Positions 46,921 to 56,035 of a DNA stretch of 64,000 nucleotides are shown in pieces. A program made the position numbers and the translations under genes. Numbering within the stretch: position 1 is the stretch's first letter; each line of letters starts with the position of its first letter. The notes beneath the pieces are model-generated. The model was not told where the DNA came from. It did not search any database and worked only from the letters and a program-made list of their open reading frames with translations. Origin of the DNA: Edwardsiella piscicida (GTDB taxonomy: Bacteria; Pseudomonadota; Gammaproteobacteria; Enterobacterales; Enterobacteriaceae); assembly GCF_001896205.1 (NCBI RefSeq), contig NZ_MPNU01000001.1, positions 111,044 to 175,043 of the forward strand, given 5' to 3'.

Positions 46921-48156
46921 ATGCTTGGTTGGTCTGCGCAGCAGCGTAACGTGGCGATTGCCAGCTTTTTAAGCTGGACGCTGGATTCATTCGATTTTTT
47001 CATTCTGGTCTTCCTGCTTAGCGATATCGCCCGTACGTTTCACGTCGGGGTGGAGCAGGTCACGCTGGCCATTCTGCTAACGCTGGCGGTACGCCCGATC
47101 GGGGCGCTAATTTTTGGTCGGGCGGCGGAGAAGTATGGGCGGCGCCCCATTTTGATGCTGAATATTATCTGCTTCTCCCTGTTTGAACTGCTCTCTGCCG
47201 CGGCGTCCTCGCTGCTGATTTTCCTGCTGCTACGGGCGCTGTACGGCGTCGCGATGGGGGGAATTTGGGGTGTCGCATCATCATTGACCATGGAAACCAT
47301 CCCCGATCGCTCACGTGGGCTGATGTCCGGTATTTTTCAGGCTGGCTACCCGTTTGGCTATTTGCTGGCGGCGGTGATCTATGGATTATGTGCCCAGACG
47401 CTGGGCTGGCGCGGTATGTTTATCGTTGGCGCCGTGCCGATTGTTTTACTGCCCTTCATCTACTTTTATGTCCCTGAGTCGCCGGTCTGGCTGGCGGCGC
47501 GTGCGCAGCATCAGAGCGTCGCGCTGCTGCCGGTGCTGAGGCGCCACTGGACGCTGTGCGTTTACCTGGTCGCGCTGATGGCGGCGTTTAATTTCTTTAG
47601 CCATGGCACTCAGGATCTCTATCCTACCTTTCTTCGCGTGCAGCATGGTTTCTCTACCAATGTCATCAGTATCATTGCTGTTGCCTACAATATTGCGTCC
47701 ATTATTGGGGGCGTGTTCTTCGGTATCCTGTCGGAGCGGATCGGTCGTAAACGCGCCATCATGCTGGCGGCGCTGCTGGCGCTGCCGGTGATCCCGCTGT
47801 GGGCCTTTTCCAGCGGTTCGCTGATGCTGGGCGTCGGTGCTTTTTTGATGCAGTTTATGGTGCAGGGAGCATGGGGCGTGATCCCGACCTATTTGAACGA
47901 GCTGGTGCCGGCCAATGCCCGCGCGGTATTGCCGGGCTTTGTCTACCAACTGGGTAATCTGATTGCGTCAGTGAATGCAACGATGCAAGCGTCGATCGCC
48001 GCCGATCATGGGCAAAACTATGCGCTGGCGATGGCCATCACGGCGGCCTGCGTCGCGCTCACGATCGTGGCGCTGATCGCCTTTGGCCGGGATACGCGCG
48101 GTGTGTCGATGGCAGAGAAAATTCCACGTCAGGATAAGTCTATAAAAATTAGCTAA
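46921..48156 (+). CDS. MFS transporter, sialate/monocarboxylate:H+ symporter-like
   Basis: A 411-residue major facilitator carrier with twelve hydrophobic helices. FLSWTLDSFDFFILVFLLSDIA in helix 1, RPIGALIFGRAAEKYGRRPIL (MFS motif A in loop 2-3) and the repeat version GILSERIGRKRAIML in loop 8-9 are clear. The D-x-F-D-F element in helix 1 is seen in the SHS family (NanT, YjhB and lactate carriers), so a carboxylate or sugar acid is a fair guess. The cytoplasmic loop is short. An AAAGGT site precedes it. It lies between comM and the ilv operon and has no obvious partner genes. Confidence 0.82.
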   Translation: MLGWSAQQRNVAIASFLSWTLDSFDFFILVFLLSDIARTFHVGVEQVTLAILLTLAVRPIGALIFGRAAEKYGRRPILMLNIICFSLFELLSAAASSLLIFLLLRALYGVAMGGIWGVASSLTMETIPDRSRGLMSGIFQAGYPFGYLLAAVIYGLCAQTLGWRGMFIVGAVPIVLLPFIYFYVPESPVWLAARAQHQSVALLPVLRRHWTLCVYLVALMAAFNFFSHGTQDLYPTFLRVQHGFSTNVISIIAVAYNIASIIGGVFFGILSERIGRKRAIMLAALLALPVIPLWAFSSGSLMLGVGAFLMQFMVQGAWGVIPTYLNELVPANARAVLPGFVYQLGNLIASVNATMQASIAADHGQNYALAMAITAACVALTIVALIAFGRDTRGVSMAEKIPRQDKSIKIS

Positions 48157-48214
48157 CTCAATGCGTTGCTCGATATTGCGCCAGGGATGGTGCAATTCAT
48201 ATGCAAAAAAAGGG

Positions 48215-48242
48215 TTGTCAGCGTACAAAAAACTGTGATACC
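48215..48242 (+). promoter_or_regulatory. Candidate promoter of the ilv operon
   Basis: TTGTCA (48215-48220) and, after 16 bases, GATACC with an upstream TG pair (extended -10) at 48237-48242. Transcription would begin about 35 bases before ilvL. Confidence 0.5.
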
Positions 48243-48283
48243 TCTGTAAGCATCGTGTGACAAAACAACAGATTTCACTGTTT

Positions 48284-48382
48284 ATGAGCCTATTCGTCCA
48301 AGTGATTAGCCTAGTCGTGATTAGCGTGGTGGTGATTATTATCCCACCGTGCGGGGCTGCACTTGGACGAAGAAGGGCTTAG
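48284..48382 (+). CDS. ilvL: ilv operon leader peptide
   Basis: A 32-residue leader, MSLFVQVISLVVISVVVIII then PPCGAALGRRRA. Fifteen of its residues are Ile, Val or Leu, so ribosome stalling senses all three branched-chain amino acids. It differs from the E. coli peptide mainly at the two ends. TTCGTCCAAGTG (48293-48304) and CACTTGGACGAA (48360-48371), within the coding sequence, are perfect complements and form the leader stem that competes with the terminator. Confidence 0.97.
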   Translation: MSLFVQVISLVVISVVVIIIPPCGAALGRRRA

Positions 48383-48404
48383 AAATCAAGCCAAAATCAG
48401 AAAA

Positions 48405-48440
48405 GAGCCTCCGCACCATCCGGTCCGGGGGCTTTTTTTT
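48405..48440 (+). promoter_or_regulatory. ilvGMEDA attenuator
   Basis: AGCCTCCGCACC pairs with the GGTCCGGGGGCT strand and is followed by eight T, 23 bases after the leader stop. The E. coli ilv attenuator has the same core. Remaining bases to ilvG (48441-48519) hold the ilvG ribosome site and no other feature I can support. Confidence 0.95.
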
Positions 48441-48519
48441 ACGCTGCGGCCGGCGGAGGCAGGGATAGCTTGGATCAGAATAAAATTCTGAAAAATAGGA
48501 CAGGGTCGGGGAATTAATC

Positions 48520-50169
48520 ATGAATGGAGCGCAGTGGGTAGTACAAGCGTTACGTGCGCAGGGAGTGAACCAGGTTTTCGGTTATCCGGGCGGTGCGATT
48601 ATGCCGCTGTACGATGCGCTGTATGACGGCGGCGTAGCCCATTTGCTGTGCCGACACGAGCAGGGCGCGGTGATGGCGGCGATTGGCTATGCCCGCGCCA
48701 GCGGCCGCGTTGGTGTCTGTATCGCAACCTCTGGCCCCGGCGCCACCAACCTGATCACCGGCCTGGCCGATGCCATGATGGACTCGGTGCCGCTGGTGGC
48801 GATCACCGGACAGGTCGCTTCGGCGCTGATTGGCACCGACGCGTTTCAAGAGATGGATGTGCTGGGGCTGTCGCTGGCCTGCACCAAACACAGCTTTATG
48901 GTGACGTCGCTGGCCGAGCTGCCGGAGGTGATGGATCGCGCGTTTGCCATTGCGATGCAGGGGCGTCCGGGGCCGGTGCTGATCGATATTCCTAAAGATA
49001 TTCAGCTGGCGCAGGGAGAGCTGGCGACGCCGCTGTGCAGCGTAGCGTCGGCGCAGGCACCCTGCCAGCCCGCGGCGTTGGCGCAGGCGCGTGCCATGCT
49101 GGCACAGGCGCAGCGACCGGTGCTGTACGTGGGGGGCGGCGTAGGGATGGCCGATGCGGTGCCGGCGCTGCGCTCGCTGGTGTCGCGCAGCGGGATGCCG
49201 GTTGCCGCGACCCTAAAGGGGCTGGGCGCCGCCGATGATCGTCACCCCGCTTACCTGGGGATGCTGGGAATGCACGGCTGCAAGGCGGCTAATCTGGCGG
49301 TGCAGCAGTGCGATTTGCTGATTGCCGTCGGTGCCCGCTTTGACGATCGCGTTACCGGCCGCCTCGATGCCTTTGCGCCGCAGGCGCAGGTGATCCATCT
49401 GGATATCGATCCGGCGGAGCTGGGCAAGCTGCGCCAGGCGCACGTGTCGCTGTGCGGCGATCTGAACCCGCTGCTGTCGGCGCTGACCATGCCGCTGGAT
49501 ATCGCCCCATGGCTACAGCAGGTGGCGGCGCTCAAGGCGCAGCATGCCTGGCGCTATGACCATCCCGGCGAGGCGATCTATGCACCGCTGTTTTTGCATC
49601 AGCTCTCTGAGCGTAAGCCGCCGCAGGCGGTGGTCACCACCGATGTCGGACAGCACCAGATGTGGAGCGCCCAACATATGCAATTTTCCCTGCCGCAGGA
49701 TTTTATTACCTCCAGCGGGCTGGGGACCATGGGGTTCGGCATCCCGGCCGCGGTCGGCGCACAGGTCGCTCGCCCTGACGACTGCGTGATCTGCGTCTCC
49801 GGCGATGGCTCTTTCATGATGAACGTTCAGGAACTGGGCACCATCAAGCGGGCCAGGCTACCGCTGAAAATCGTGCTGTTGGATAACCAGCGTCTGGGGA
49901 TGGTGCGCCAGTGGCAGCAGCTGTTCTTTGACGCCCGCTACAGCGAAACCGATCTCTCCGATAATCCGGATTTTTTAACCCTGGCGCAGGCGTTTGATAT
50001 CCCGGGGCAGCGCATCAGCTGCAAGGCGCAGGTGGCCGGGGCGCTGGAGGCCCTGTTTAGCACCCCGGGTCCTTATCTGCTGCAGGTCGCTATCGACGAA
50101 TTTGAAAATGTCTGGCCGCTGGTGCCGCCGGGCGCAGGCAACGAATCTATGCTGGAGAACGTATCATGA
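48520..50169 (+). CDS. ilvG: Acetolactate synthase II catalytic subunit (full length)
   Basis: A 549-residue ThDP/FAD enzyme that makes 2-acetolactate or 2-aceto-2-hydroxybutyrate, the first common step to Val, Leu and Ile. [36 protein letters not shown] (catalytic Glu), [13 protein letters not shown] and the ThDP motif [21 protein letters not shown] are intact. Unlike E. coli K-12 there is no frameshift, so the valine-resistant isozyme II should be functional. The stop overlaps the ilvM start. Confidence 0.97.
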   Translation: MNGAQWVVQALRAQGVNQVFGYPGGAIMPLYDALYDGGVAHLLCRHEQGAVMAAIGYARASGRVGVCIATSGPGATNLITGLADAMMDSVPLVAITGQVASALIGTDAFQEMDVLGLSLACTKHSFMVTSLAELPEVMDRAFAIAMQGRPGPVLIDIPKDIQLAQGELATPLCSVASAQAPCQPAALAQARAMLAQAQRPVLYVGGGVGMADAVPALRSLVSRSGMPVAATLKGLGAADDRHPAYLGMLGMHGCKAANLAVQQCDLLIAVGARFDDRVTGRLDAFAPQAQVIHLDIDPAELGKLRQAHVSLCGDLNPLLSALTMPLDIAPWLQQVAALKAQHAWRYDHPGEAIYAPLFLHQLSERKPPQAVVTTDVGQHQMWSAQHMQFSLPQDFITSSGLGTMGFGIPAAVGAQVARPDDCVICVSGDGSFMMNVQELGTIKRARLPLKIVLLDNQRLGMVRQWQQLFFDARYSETDLSDNPDFLTLAQAFDIPGQRISCKAQVAGALEALFSTPGPYLLQVAIDEFENVWPLVPPGAGNESMLENVS

Positions 50170-50456
50170 TGCAGAGTCCTTCCTTCCAACACCATCTGGC
50201 TATTCAGGCTCGTCGCCGTCCGGAGATCCTGGAGCGGGTCCTGCGCGTGGTGCGCCATCGAGGCTTTGAGATCCACGCCATGAACATGGCTCAGGACGGC
50301 GACTGCGATAGCGTCAGTATTGAGCTGACGGTGGCCAGTACGCGGCCGGTCACGCTGCTGTCGTCTCAGTTGAGTAAGCTGCTGGACGTCGCGCGGGTTG
50401 ACGTCAGCGCCTCGCGATCGCTGCGCATGCTGCCCCGCCGTCAGGCGCTGGGCTGA
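50166..50456 (+). CDS. ilvM: Acetolactate synthase II small subunit
   Basis: A 96-residue ACT-domain regulatory subunit of isozyme [22 protein letters not shown] and [10 protein letters not shown] are typical. Two adjacent ATG codons (50166, 50169) are possible; the first overlaps the ilvG stop as ATGA, showing translational coupling for equal subunit supply. Confidence 0.95.
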   Translation: MMQSPSFQHHLAIQARRRPEILERVLRVVRHRGFEIHAMNMAQDGDCDSVSIELTVASTRPVTLLSSQLSKLLDVARVDVSASRSLRMLPRRQALG

Positions 50457-50508
50457 GTGATTTTCCCCGTTATCGAATCAGGCGCAGGTCGCCAAAAGGA
50501 ATAAATCA

Positions 50509-51438
50509 ATGACCACCAAGAAAGCGGATTATATCTGGTTTAACGGCGACATGGTGCCCTGGGGCGAGGCCCGAGTACACGTGATGTCTCACGCCCTGCA
50601 CTACGGCACCTCGGTTTTTGAGGGGGTGCGTTGCTACGACACCCACCGCGGTCCGGCGGTATTCCGCCACCGTGAACATATGCAGCGTCTGCATGATTCG
50701 GCGCGGATTTACCGTATGCCGCTGGCCTACAGCGTTGACGAATTGATGGCCGCCTGTCGTGAAACCCTGCGCCGGAATCAGCTGTCGAGCGCCTATATCC
50801 GCCCGCTGGTCTTTATCGGCGACGTCGGAATGGGCGTGAATCCACCCGCGGGCTATAGCACGGATGTGATCCTCGCTGCTTTCCCCTGGGGAGCCTATCT
50901 GGGGGAGGAGGCGCTGGAGCAAGGCATCGATGCCATGGTCTCCTCTTGGCATCGGGCCGCGCCCAATACCATCCCAACCGCGGCCAAGGCCGGGGGAAAC
51001 TATCTTTCTTCGCTGCTGGTGGGATCAGAGGCGCGGCGCCACGGTTATCAGGAGGGCATTGCGCTGGATGTCCACGGCTATGTATCTGAGGGCGCCGGTG
51101 AAAACCTGTTTATGGTGAAAAACGGGGTGATCTTCACGCCGCCCTTTACCTCCGCCGCCCTGCCGGGGATCACCCGCGATGCGATCATCACCCTGGCGCA
51201 GGCGCAGGGGCTAGAGGTCCGGGAGCAGGTGCTGTCACGCGAGGCGCTGTACCTGGCCGATGAAATCTTCATGTCGGGCACCGCGGCCGAAATCACGCCG
51301 GTGCGCAGCGTGGACGGGATCCAGGTCGGGATTGGCCGCTGTGGCCCTATCACCAAGCGGGTACAGCAGGCCTTTTTTGGCCTGTTCAACGGTCAGACTG
51401 AGGACCGCTTTGGCTGGCTGGATCCGGTGAATCCGTAA
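50509..51438 (+). CDS. ilvE: Branched-chain-amino-acid aminotransferase
   Basis: A 309-residue fold-type IV PLP enzyme that aminates the three branched-chain 2-oxoacids. KADYIWFNGDMVPWGEARVHVMSHALHYG and GTSVFEGVRCYDT are conserved; the PLP lysine lies near residue 160 in TAAKAGGNYLSSLL, and FMSGTAAEITPVRSVDG is the phosphate-binding end. An AAGGA site precedes it. A GC-rich hairpin (GGGCGCC / GGCGCCC around 51467-51490) lies in the 100 bases before ilvD and may affect transcript stability. Confidence 0.98.
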   Translation: MTTKKADYIWFNGDMVPWGEARVHVMSHALHYGTSVFEGVRCYDTHRGPAVFRHREHMQRLHDSARIYRMPLAYSVDELMAACRETLRRNQLSSAYIRPLVFIGDVGMGVNPPAGYSTDVILAAFPWGAYLGEEALEQGIDAMVSSWHRAAPNTIPTAAKAGGNYLSSLLVGSEARRHGYQEGIALDVHGYVSEGAGENLFMVKNGVIFTPPFTSAALPGITRDAIITLAQAQGLEVREQVLSREALYLADEIFMSGTAAEITPVRSVDGIQVGIGRCGPITKRVQQAFFGLFNGQTEDRFGWLDPVNP

Positions 51439-51539
51439 GCCTGCAGCGACGGTAGCCTGAGCCGATGGGGCGCCGGGAGCGCGGCGCCCGTTCATTGATT
51501 TTCCCGCGCAGTGCGGGTAACGCAGGGAGTGAATTGTGC

Positions 51540-53390
51540 ATGCCTAAGTATCGTTCTGCCACGACTACCCATGGCCGTAATATGGCCGGTGCCCGCGCGC
51601 TGTGGCGCGCGACCGGAATGACCGACGCGGATTTCGGCAAGCCGATCATTGCCGTGGTGAACTCGTTTACCCAGTTTGTGCCGGGCCATGTGCATCTGCG
51701 CGATTTGGGCCGGCTGGTCGCCGCACAGATCGAGGCCGCCGGCGGCGTAGCGAAAGAGTTTAATACCATCGCCGTGGATGACGGTATCGCCATGGGGCAC
51801 GGCGGCATGCTCTATTCGCTGCCCTCGCGGGAGCTTATCGCCGACTCCGTTGAGTATATGGTCAATGCCCACTGCGCCGATGCCATGGTCTGCATATCCA
51901 ACTGCGACAAGATAACGCCGGGGATGATGATGGCGGCGCTGCGCCTGAATATCCCGGTGATTTTTGTCTCTGGGGGCCCGATGGAGGCCGGTAAAACCAA
52001 GCTCTCTGATCGGTTGATTAAGCTGGATCTGGTCGATGCGATGATCCAGGGTGCCAATCCGCAGGTCAGCGATGCACAGAGTGAACAGATCGAGCGCGCC
52101 GCCTGCCCAACCTGCGGCTCCTGCTCTGGGATGTTTACCGCGAACTCCATGAACTGCCTGACCGAGGCGCTGGGGCTGGCGCTGCCGGGCAACGGTTCTC
52201 TGCTGGCGACCCATGCCGATCGCCGGGCGCTGTTCGAGGAGGCGGGGCGGCGTATCGTCGCTCTGACCCACCGCTACTATGAGCAGGATGATGCGTCGGC
52301 GCTGCCGCGCAGCATCGCCGGCAAGGCGGCCTTTGAGAATGCCATGACGCTGGATATTGCCATGGGGGGATCGACCAATACGGTGCTGCATCTGCTGGCC
52401 GCGGCGCAGGAGGGGGAGATCGACTTTACCCTGGCGGACATCGATCGCCTGTCGCGCCAGGTGCCACACCTGTGCAAGGTCGCGCCCAGCACGCCGGATT
52501 ACCATATGGAGGACGTACACCGCGCGGGCGGCGTAATGGGGCTCCTGGGTGAGCTGGATCGCGCGGGGCTGCTCAATCGGGGCGTTGTTAACGTTCTGGG
52601 GCTGGATCTGAATGAAACTCTGGCGCGCTACGACATCATGCGCAGCGACGATGAGGCGCTGCGACGTCTGTATAGCGCCGGGCCTGCCGGGCTGCGTACC
52701 GTGGAGCCTTTTTCGCAGTCCTGCCGCTGGGATGCGCTGGATAGGGACCGGCAGCATGGCTGTATCCGCGCGCGTGAGCATGCCTATAGCCAGGATGGGG
52801 GGCTGGCGGTGCTCTCGGGCAACCTGGCGCAGGATGGCTGCATCGTCAAGACCGCCGGCGTTGATCCCGAGAGCCTGATCTTCCGCGGCCCGGCCCGGGT
52901 ATTTGAAAGCCAAGAGGGGGCCGTCGAGGCGATACTCGGCGGACGGATCCAGCCTGGCGACGTGCTGGTGATCCGCTATGAAGGCCCCAAGGGCGGGCCG
53001 GGGATGCAGGAGATGCTCTATCCTACCGCCTATCTCAAGTCGATGGGGCTGGGCAAGCAGTGCGCCCTGATCACCGACGGGCGCTTTTCCGGCGGAACCT
53101 CCGGTCTGTCCATCGGGCATGTCTCGCCGGAGGCCGCCAGCGGCGGCGCCATTGCGCTGGTGCGCGACGGCGATCCGATCGAGATCGATATTCCGGCGCG
53201 TCATATCCGCATAGCCATTGCCGAAAGCGAGCTGGCGCTGCGTCGCCAGCAGGAGCAGGCGCGCGGCGCACAGGCGTGGACCCCGCGCGACCGGCGTCGT
53301 GCGGTCTCGCTGGCCCTGCGTGCCTACGCCAGCCTGGCGACCAGCGCCGACCGCGGCGCGGTGCGCGATAGAGCGAAGCTGGGAGGCTAA
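51540..53390 (+). CDS. ilvD: Dihydroxy-acid dehydratase
   Basis: A 616-residue iron-sulfur enzyme that dehydrates dihydroxyisovalerate and dihydroxymethylvalerate. The cluster cysteines lie in [17 protein letters not shown] and [40 protein letters not shown] closes the active site. Start [20 protein letters not shown] was chosen by the AGGGAG site and by length; the frame extends 25 codons upstream without similarity. Confidence 0.97.
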   Translation: MPKYRSATTTHGRNMAGARALWRATGMTDADFGKPIIAVVNSFTQFVPGHVHLRDLGRLVAAQIEAAGGVAKEFNTIAVDDGIAMGHGGMLYSLPSRELIADSVEYMVNAHCADAMVCISNCDKITPGMMMAALRLNIPVIFVSGGPMEAGKTKLSDRLIKLDLVDAMIQGANPQVSDAQSEQIERAACPTCGSCSGMFTANSMNCLTEALGLALPGNGSLLATHADRRALFEEAGRRIVALTHRYYEQDDASALPRSIAGKAAFENAMTLDIAMGGSTNTVLHLLAAAQEGEIDFTLADIDRLSRQVPHLCKVAPSTPDYHMEDVHRAGGVMGLLGELDRAGLLNRGVVNVLGLDLNETLARYDIMRSDDEALRRLYSAGPAGLRTVEPFSQSCRWDALDRDRQHGCIRAREHAYSQDGGLAVLSGNLAQDGCIVKTAGVDPESLIFRGPARVFESQEGAVEAILGGRIQPGDVLVIRYEGPKGGPGMQEMLYPTAYLKSMGLGKQCALITDGRFSGGTSGLSIGHVSPEAASGGAIALVRDGDPIEIDIPARHIRIAIAESELALRRQQEQARGAQAWTPRDRRRAVSLALRAYASLATSADRGAVRDRAKLGG

Positions 53391-53392
53391 CG

Positions 53393-54937
53393 ATGACGTC
53401 GAAACCCCTTATCTCTTCGGCGCCGGACGGCGCGGAATACCTGCGGGCGGTGCTGCGCTCGCCGGTGTATGAGGTGGCGCAGGTCACGCCGCTGCAGGCG
53501 ATGGAGAAGCTTTCAGGCCGCCTGGGTAACCATATTCTGGTCAAGCGCGAGGATCGTCAGCCGGTGCACAGCTTTAAGCTGCGCGGAGCCTACGCGATGA
53601 TCGCCGGGCTGAGTGAGGCTCAGCGGGCCTGCGGCGTGATCACCGCCTCAGCGGGAAATCATGCCCAGGGCGTGGCGCTGTCGGCGTCGCGGCTGGGGAT
53701 CGCGGCGACCATTGTCATGCCGCGGGCGACGGCGGAGATCAAGGTTGAGGCGGTACGTGGCTTCGGCGGCCGGGTGCTGCTGTACGGCGCCAACTTTGAT
53801 GAGGCCAAGGCCCATGCTATCCAGATGGCGCAGGAAACCGGCATGACCTTTATTCCGCCCTTCGATCATCCAGCGGTGATCGCCGGCCAGGGAACCCTGG
53901 CGCTGGAGCTGTTGCAGCAGGATGCCCATCTCGACCGTATTTTTGTGCCGGTGGGCGGCGGCGGGCTGGCCGCCGGCGTGGCCGTACTGATTAAACAGCT
54001 GATGCCGCAGGTCAAGGTGATCGGCGTGGAGGCCGAGGACTCCGCCTGCCTGCGAGCGGCGCTGGATGCCGGTCAGCCGGTGGATCTGCCGCGGGTTGGC
54101 CTGTTCGCTGAAGGGGTGGCGGTCAAACGCATCGGTGACGAGACGTTCCGCCTGTGCCAGCGCTATTTGGACGATGTGATTACGGTGGATAGCGACGCTA
54201 TCTGCGCCGCCGTCAAGGATCTGTTTGAGGATGTGCGGGCCGTGGCGGAGCCGTCGGGCGCGCTGGCGCTGGCCGGGTTGAAACAGTATGTCCAGCGACA
54301 CGCGCTGCGCGGCGAGCGGCTGGCGCACGTGCTGTCCGGCGCCAATCTGAACTTTCACGGCCTACGCTATGTATCAGAGCGCTGTGAGCTGGGTGAGCAG
54401 CGCGAGGCGCTGCTGGCGGTGACCATCCCGGAGCGTAAGGGCAGCTTCCTGGCGTTTTGTCAGCTGCTGGGGGGGCGCTCGGTGACCGAGTTTAACTACC
54501 GCTACGCCGATGCCGACAGCGCCTGCATTTTTGTCGGCGTGCGGCTGACCAACGGGCGTGGCGAGCGTGAGGAGATCATCGCCTCGCTGCGCGGCGGCGG
54601 CTATCAGGTGGTGGATCTCTCCGATGATGAGATGGCCAAGCTGCACGTGCGCTATATGGTGGGCGGCCGGCCCAGTAAGCCGCTGCAGGAGCGCCTGTAT
54701 AGCTTTGAGTTTCCCGAGGCTCCCGGGGCACTGCTGAAGTTCCTGCATACCCTGGGCACCCATTGGAACATCTCCCTGTTTCATTATCGCAGCCACGGCA
54801 CCGACTTTGGCCGGGTACTGGCGGCGTTTGAGCGGCCGGACAGCGATGCCAGCTTCGAGGCGCGTCTCAAAGAGCTGGGCTATGAGTGCCACGATGAGAC
54901 GGGGAATCCGGCGTTTCGCTTCTTTTTGCAGGGATAG
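53393..54937 (+). CDS. ilvA: Threonine dehydratase (biosynthetic)
   Basis: A 514-residue PLP enzyme that deaminates threonine to 2-oxobutyrate, the committed step to isoleucine. The PLP lysine is Lys62 in VHSFKLRGAYAMIAG; SAGNHAQGVALSA and VGGGGLAAG are the phosphate and substrate loops. Two C-terminal ACT-like repeats (from about residue 325 on, including FPEAPGALLKFLHTL) bind the inhibitor isoleucine. It starts two bases after ilvD and ends three bases before the convergent ilvY stop, with no room for a terminator between them. Confidence 0.98.
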   Translation: MTSKPLISSAPDGAEYLRAVLRSPVYEVAQVTPLQAMEKLSGRLGNHILVKREDRQPVHSFKLRGAYAMIAGLSEAQRACGVITASAGNHAQGVALSASRLGIAATIVMPRATAEIKVEAVRGFGGRVLLYGANFDEAKAHAIQMAQETGMTFIPPFDHPAVIAGQGTLALELLQQDAHLDRIFVPVGGGGLAAGVAVLIKQLMPQVKVIGVEAEDSACLRAALDAGQPVDLPRVGLFAEGVAVKRIGDETFRLCQRYLDDVITVDSDAICAAVKDLFEDVRAVAEPSGALALAGLKQYVQRHALRGERLAHVLSGANLNFHGLRYVSERCELGEQREALLAVTIPERKGSFLAFCQLLGGRSVTEFNYRYADADSACIFVGVRLTNGRGEREEIIASLRGGGYQVVDLSDDEMAKLHVRYMVGGRPSKPLQERLYSFEFPEAPGALLKFLHTLGTHWNISLFHYRSHGTDFGRVLAAFERPDSDASFEARLKELGYECHDETGNPAFRFFLQG

Positions 54938-54940
54938 CGC

Positions 54941-55837
54941 TTAAGGCGTCGCGCGGGCCAGCAGCGACCAGAAGGCGGCGATCGGCGGCTCGCGCAGGCG
55001 TTTATGCTGCACGCAGACGCCGAGCTCAAAGGGGGCGATGGCAACGTCGTTGTCCAGCGTGACGATGCGGGCGCGTACGCTGTCCGGGCTGTTATCGATC
55101 ACCACCTCGGGCAGCAGTGCGATGCCGCAGCCCAGCGCCACCATGGAGACGATGGCTTCATGACCGGCGACGGTGGCGTAAATGCGCGGTGCCGGGATAC
55201 GGCGGCGGCGAAACCACTGATCGATGCGCTGCCGCGCCGGCCCATGCTGCGGCAGAATAAACGGGATCTGCGCCCAGTCTGGGCGAGGGCTCTGTGCCTG
55301 ACGGCGTACCGGGCAGGGCTGAGCCGGGGCGATCAGCCGCAGCGGGATTTCGCCAATCGGGCAGAATTCAACGTGGGCGGGCAGCGACTGCGGTCGTCCG
55401 GCGATGGCCAGATCCGCCGCGCCGCCCTGAACTTTGCTGACGGCGTCGGCGGCATCGCCGGTGGTCAGGCGGATATCCACCTGCGGATGATGGGCGCGAA
55501 AACGGTCCAGGATCGGCGGTAGATGGCTGTAGGCGGCGGTGACGGAGCAGAACAGGTGCAGCTCGCCGCACAGCGCCGCGCCGTGGCTGTCTAACCCGCC
55601 GCGCAGTTGTCGGTAGTGCAGCAGCGTCTGGCGGGCGAAATCCTGCAGCTGTTCGCCCGCCGCCGTTAGGCGGACGTCGCGGTTGTCGCGCAGCAACAGC
55701 GGCTGGCCGAGCTCCTCCTCTAAACGCTGGATCTGGCGCGATAGCGTCGAGGGGCTGACGTGCACCGCCGCCGCGGTACGGCCAAAGTGGCGGCTTTCAG
55801 ACAGGTGCAAAAACAGCTTCAGGTCGCGGATATCCAT
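54941..55837 (-). CDS. ilvY: LysR-type activator of ilvC
   Basis: A 298-residue LysR-family regulator that activates ilvC when acetolactate or acetohydroxybutyrate accumulates. The N-terminal winged helix has MDIRDLKLFLHLSESRHFGR and VHVSPSTLSRQIQRLEEELGQPL; the effector domain has FCSVTAAYSHLPPILDRFRA, TTGDAADAVSKV and ALGCGIALLPEVVIDNSPD. I took MDIRDLK as start; the frame extends 12 codons upstream into the operator. Divergent from ilvC, and autoregulation is likely. Confidence 0.96.
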   Translation of the reverse strand: MDIRDLKLFLHLSESRHFGRTAAAVHVSPSTLSRQIQRLEEELGQPLLLRDNRDVRLTAAGEQLQDFARQTLLHYRQLRGGLDSHGAALCGELHLFCSVTAAYSHLPPILDRFRAHHPQVDIRLTTGDAADAVSKVQGGAADLAIAGRPQSLPAHVEFCPIGEIPLRLIAPAQPCPVRRQAQSPRPDWAQIPFILPQHGPARQRIDQWFRRRRIPAPRIYATVAGHEAIVSMVALGCGIALLPEVVIDNSPDSVRARIVTLDNDVAIAPFELGVCVQHKRLREPPIAAFWSLLARATP

Positions 55838-55852
55838 CGTATGACGTCGCCT

Positions 55853-55910
55853 CGGTTGTTGCAAAATACGCAATTACATCTTCTCAATATATCAATTTAA
55901 GCAACAACCG
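55853..55910. promoter_or_regulatory. IlvY operator region
   Basis: CGGTTGTTGC (55853-55862) and GCAACAACCG (55901-55910) form a perfect ten-base inverted repeat 38 bases apart. Within it TTGC-N7-GCAA (55859-55873) is a palindrome of the T-N11-A type bound by LysR regulators. A TATGAT -10 for ilvC lies at 55919-55924 behind a poor -35 (TTTAAG), as expected of an activator-dependent promoter. Confidence 0.7.
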
Positions 55911-56035
55911 TCCTGGCCTATGATGGATTTATCGCCACCGGACAGACGCCGGACGGGCAGGGTAACGGACAATGGGGTGTCGCCGGTAATATCGCCGGGA
56001 GCACGGCCGCATCAGTGAACAGGATGGAGTGCAGC

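Noticed and set aside
51492-53204. 570-codon open frame antisense to ilvD
   Set aside because: Same reason: it mirrors ilvD codons and shows no domain.
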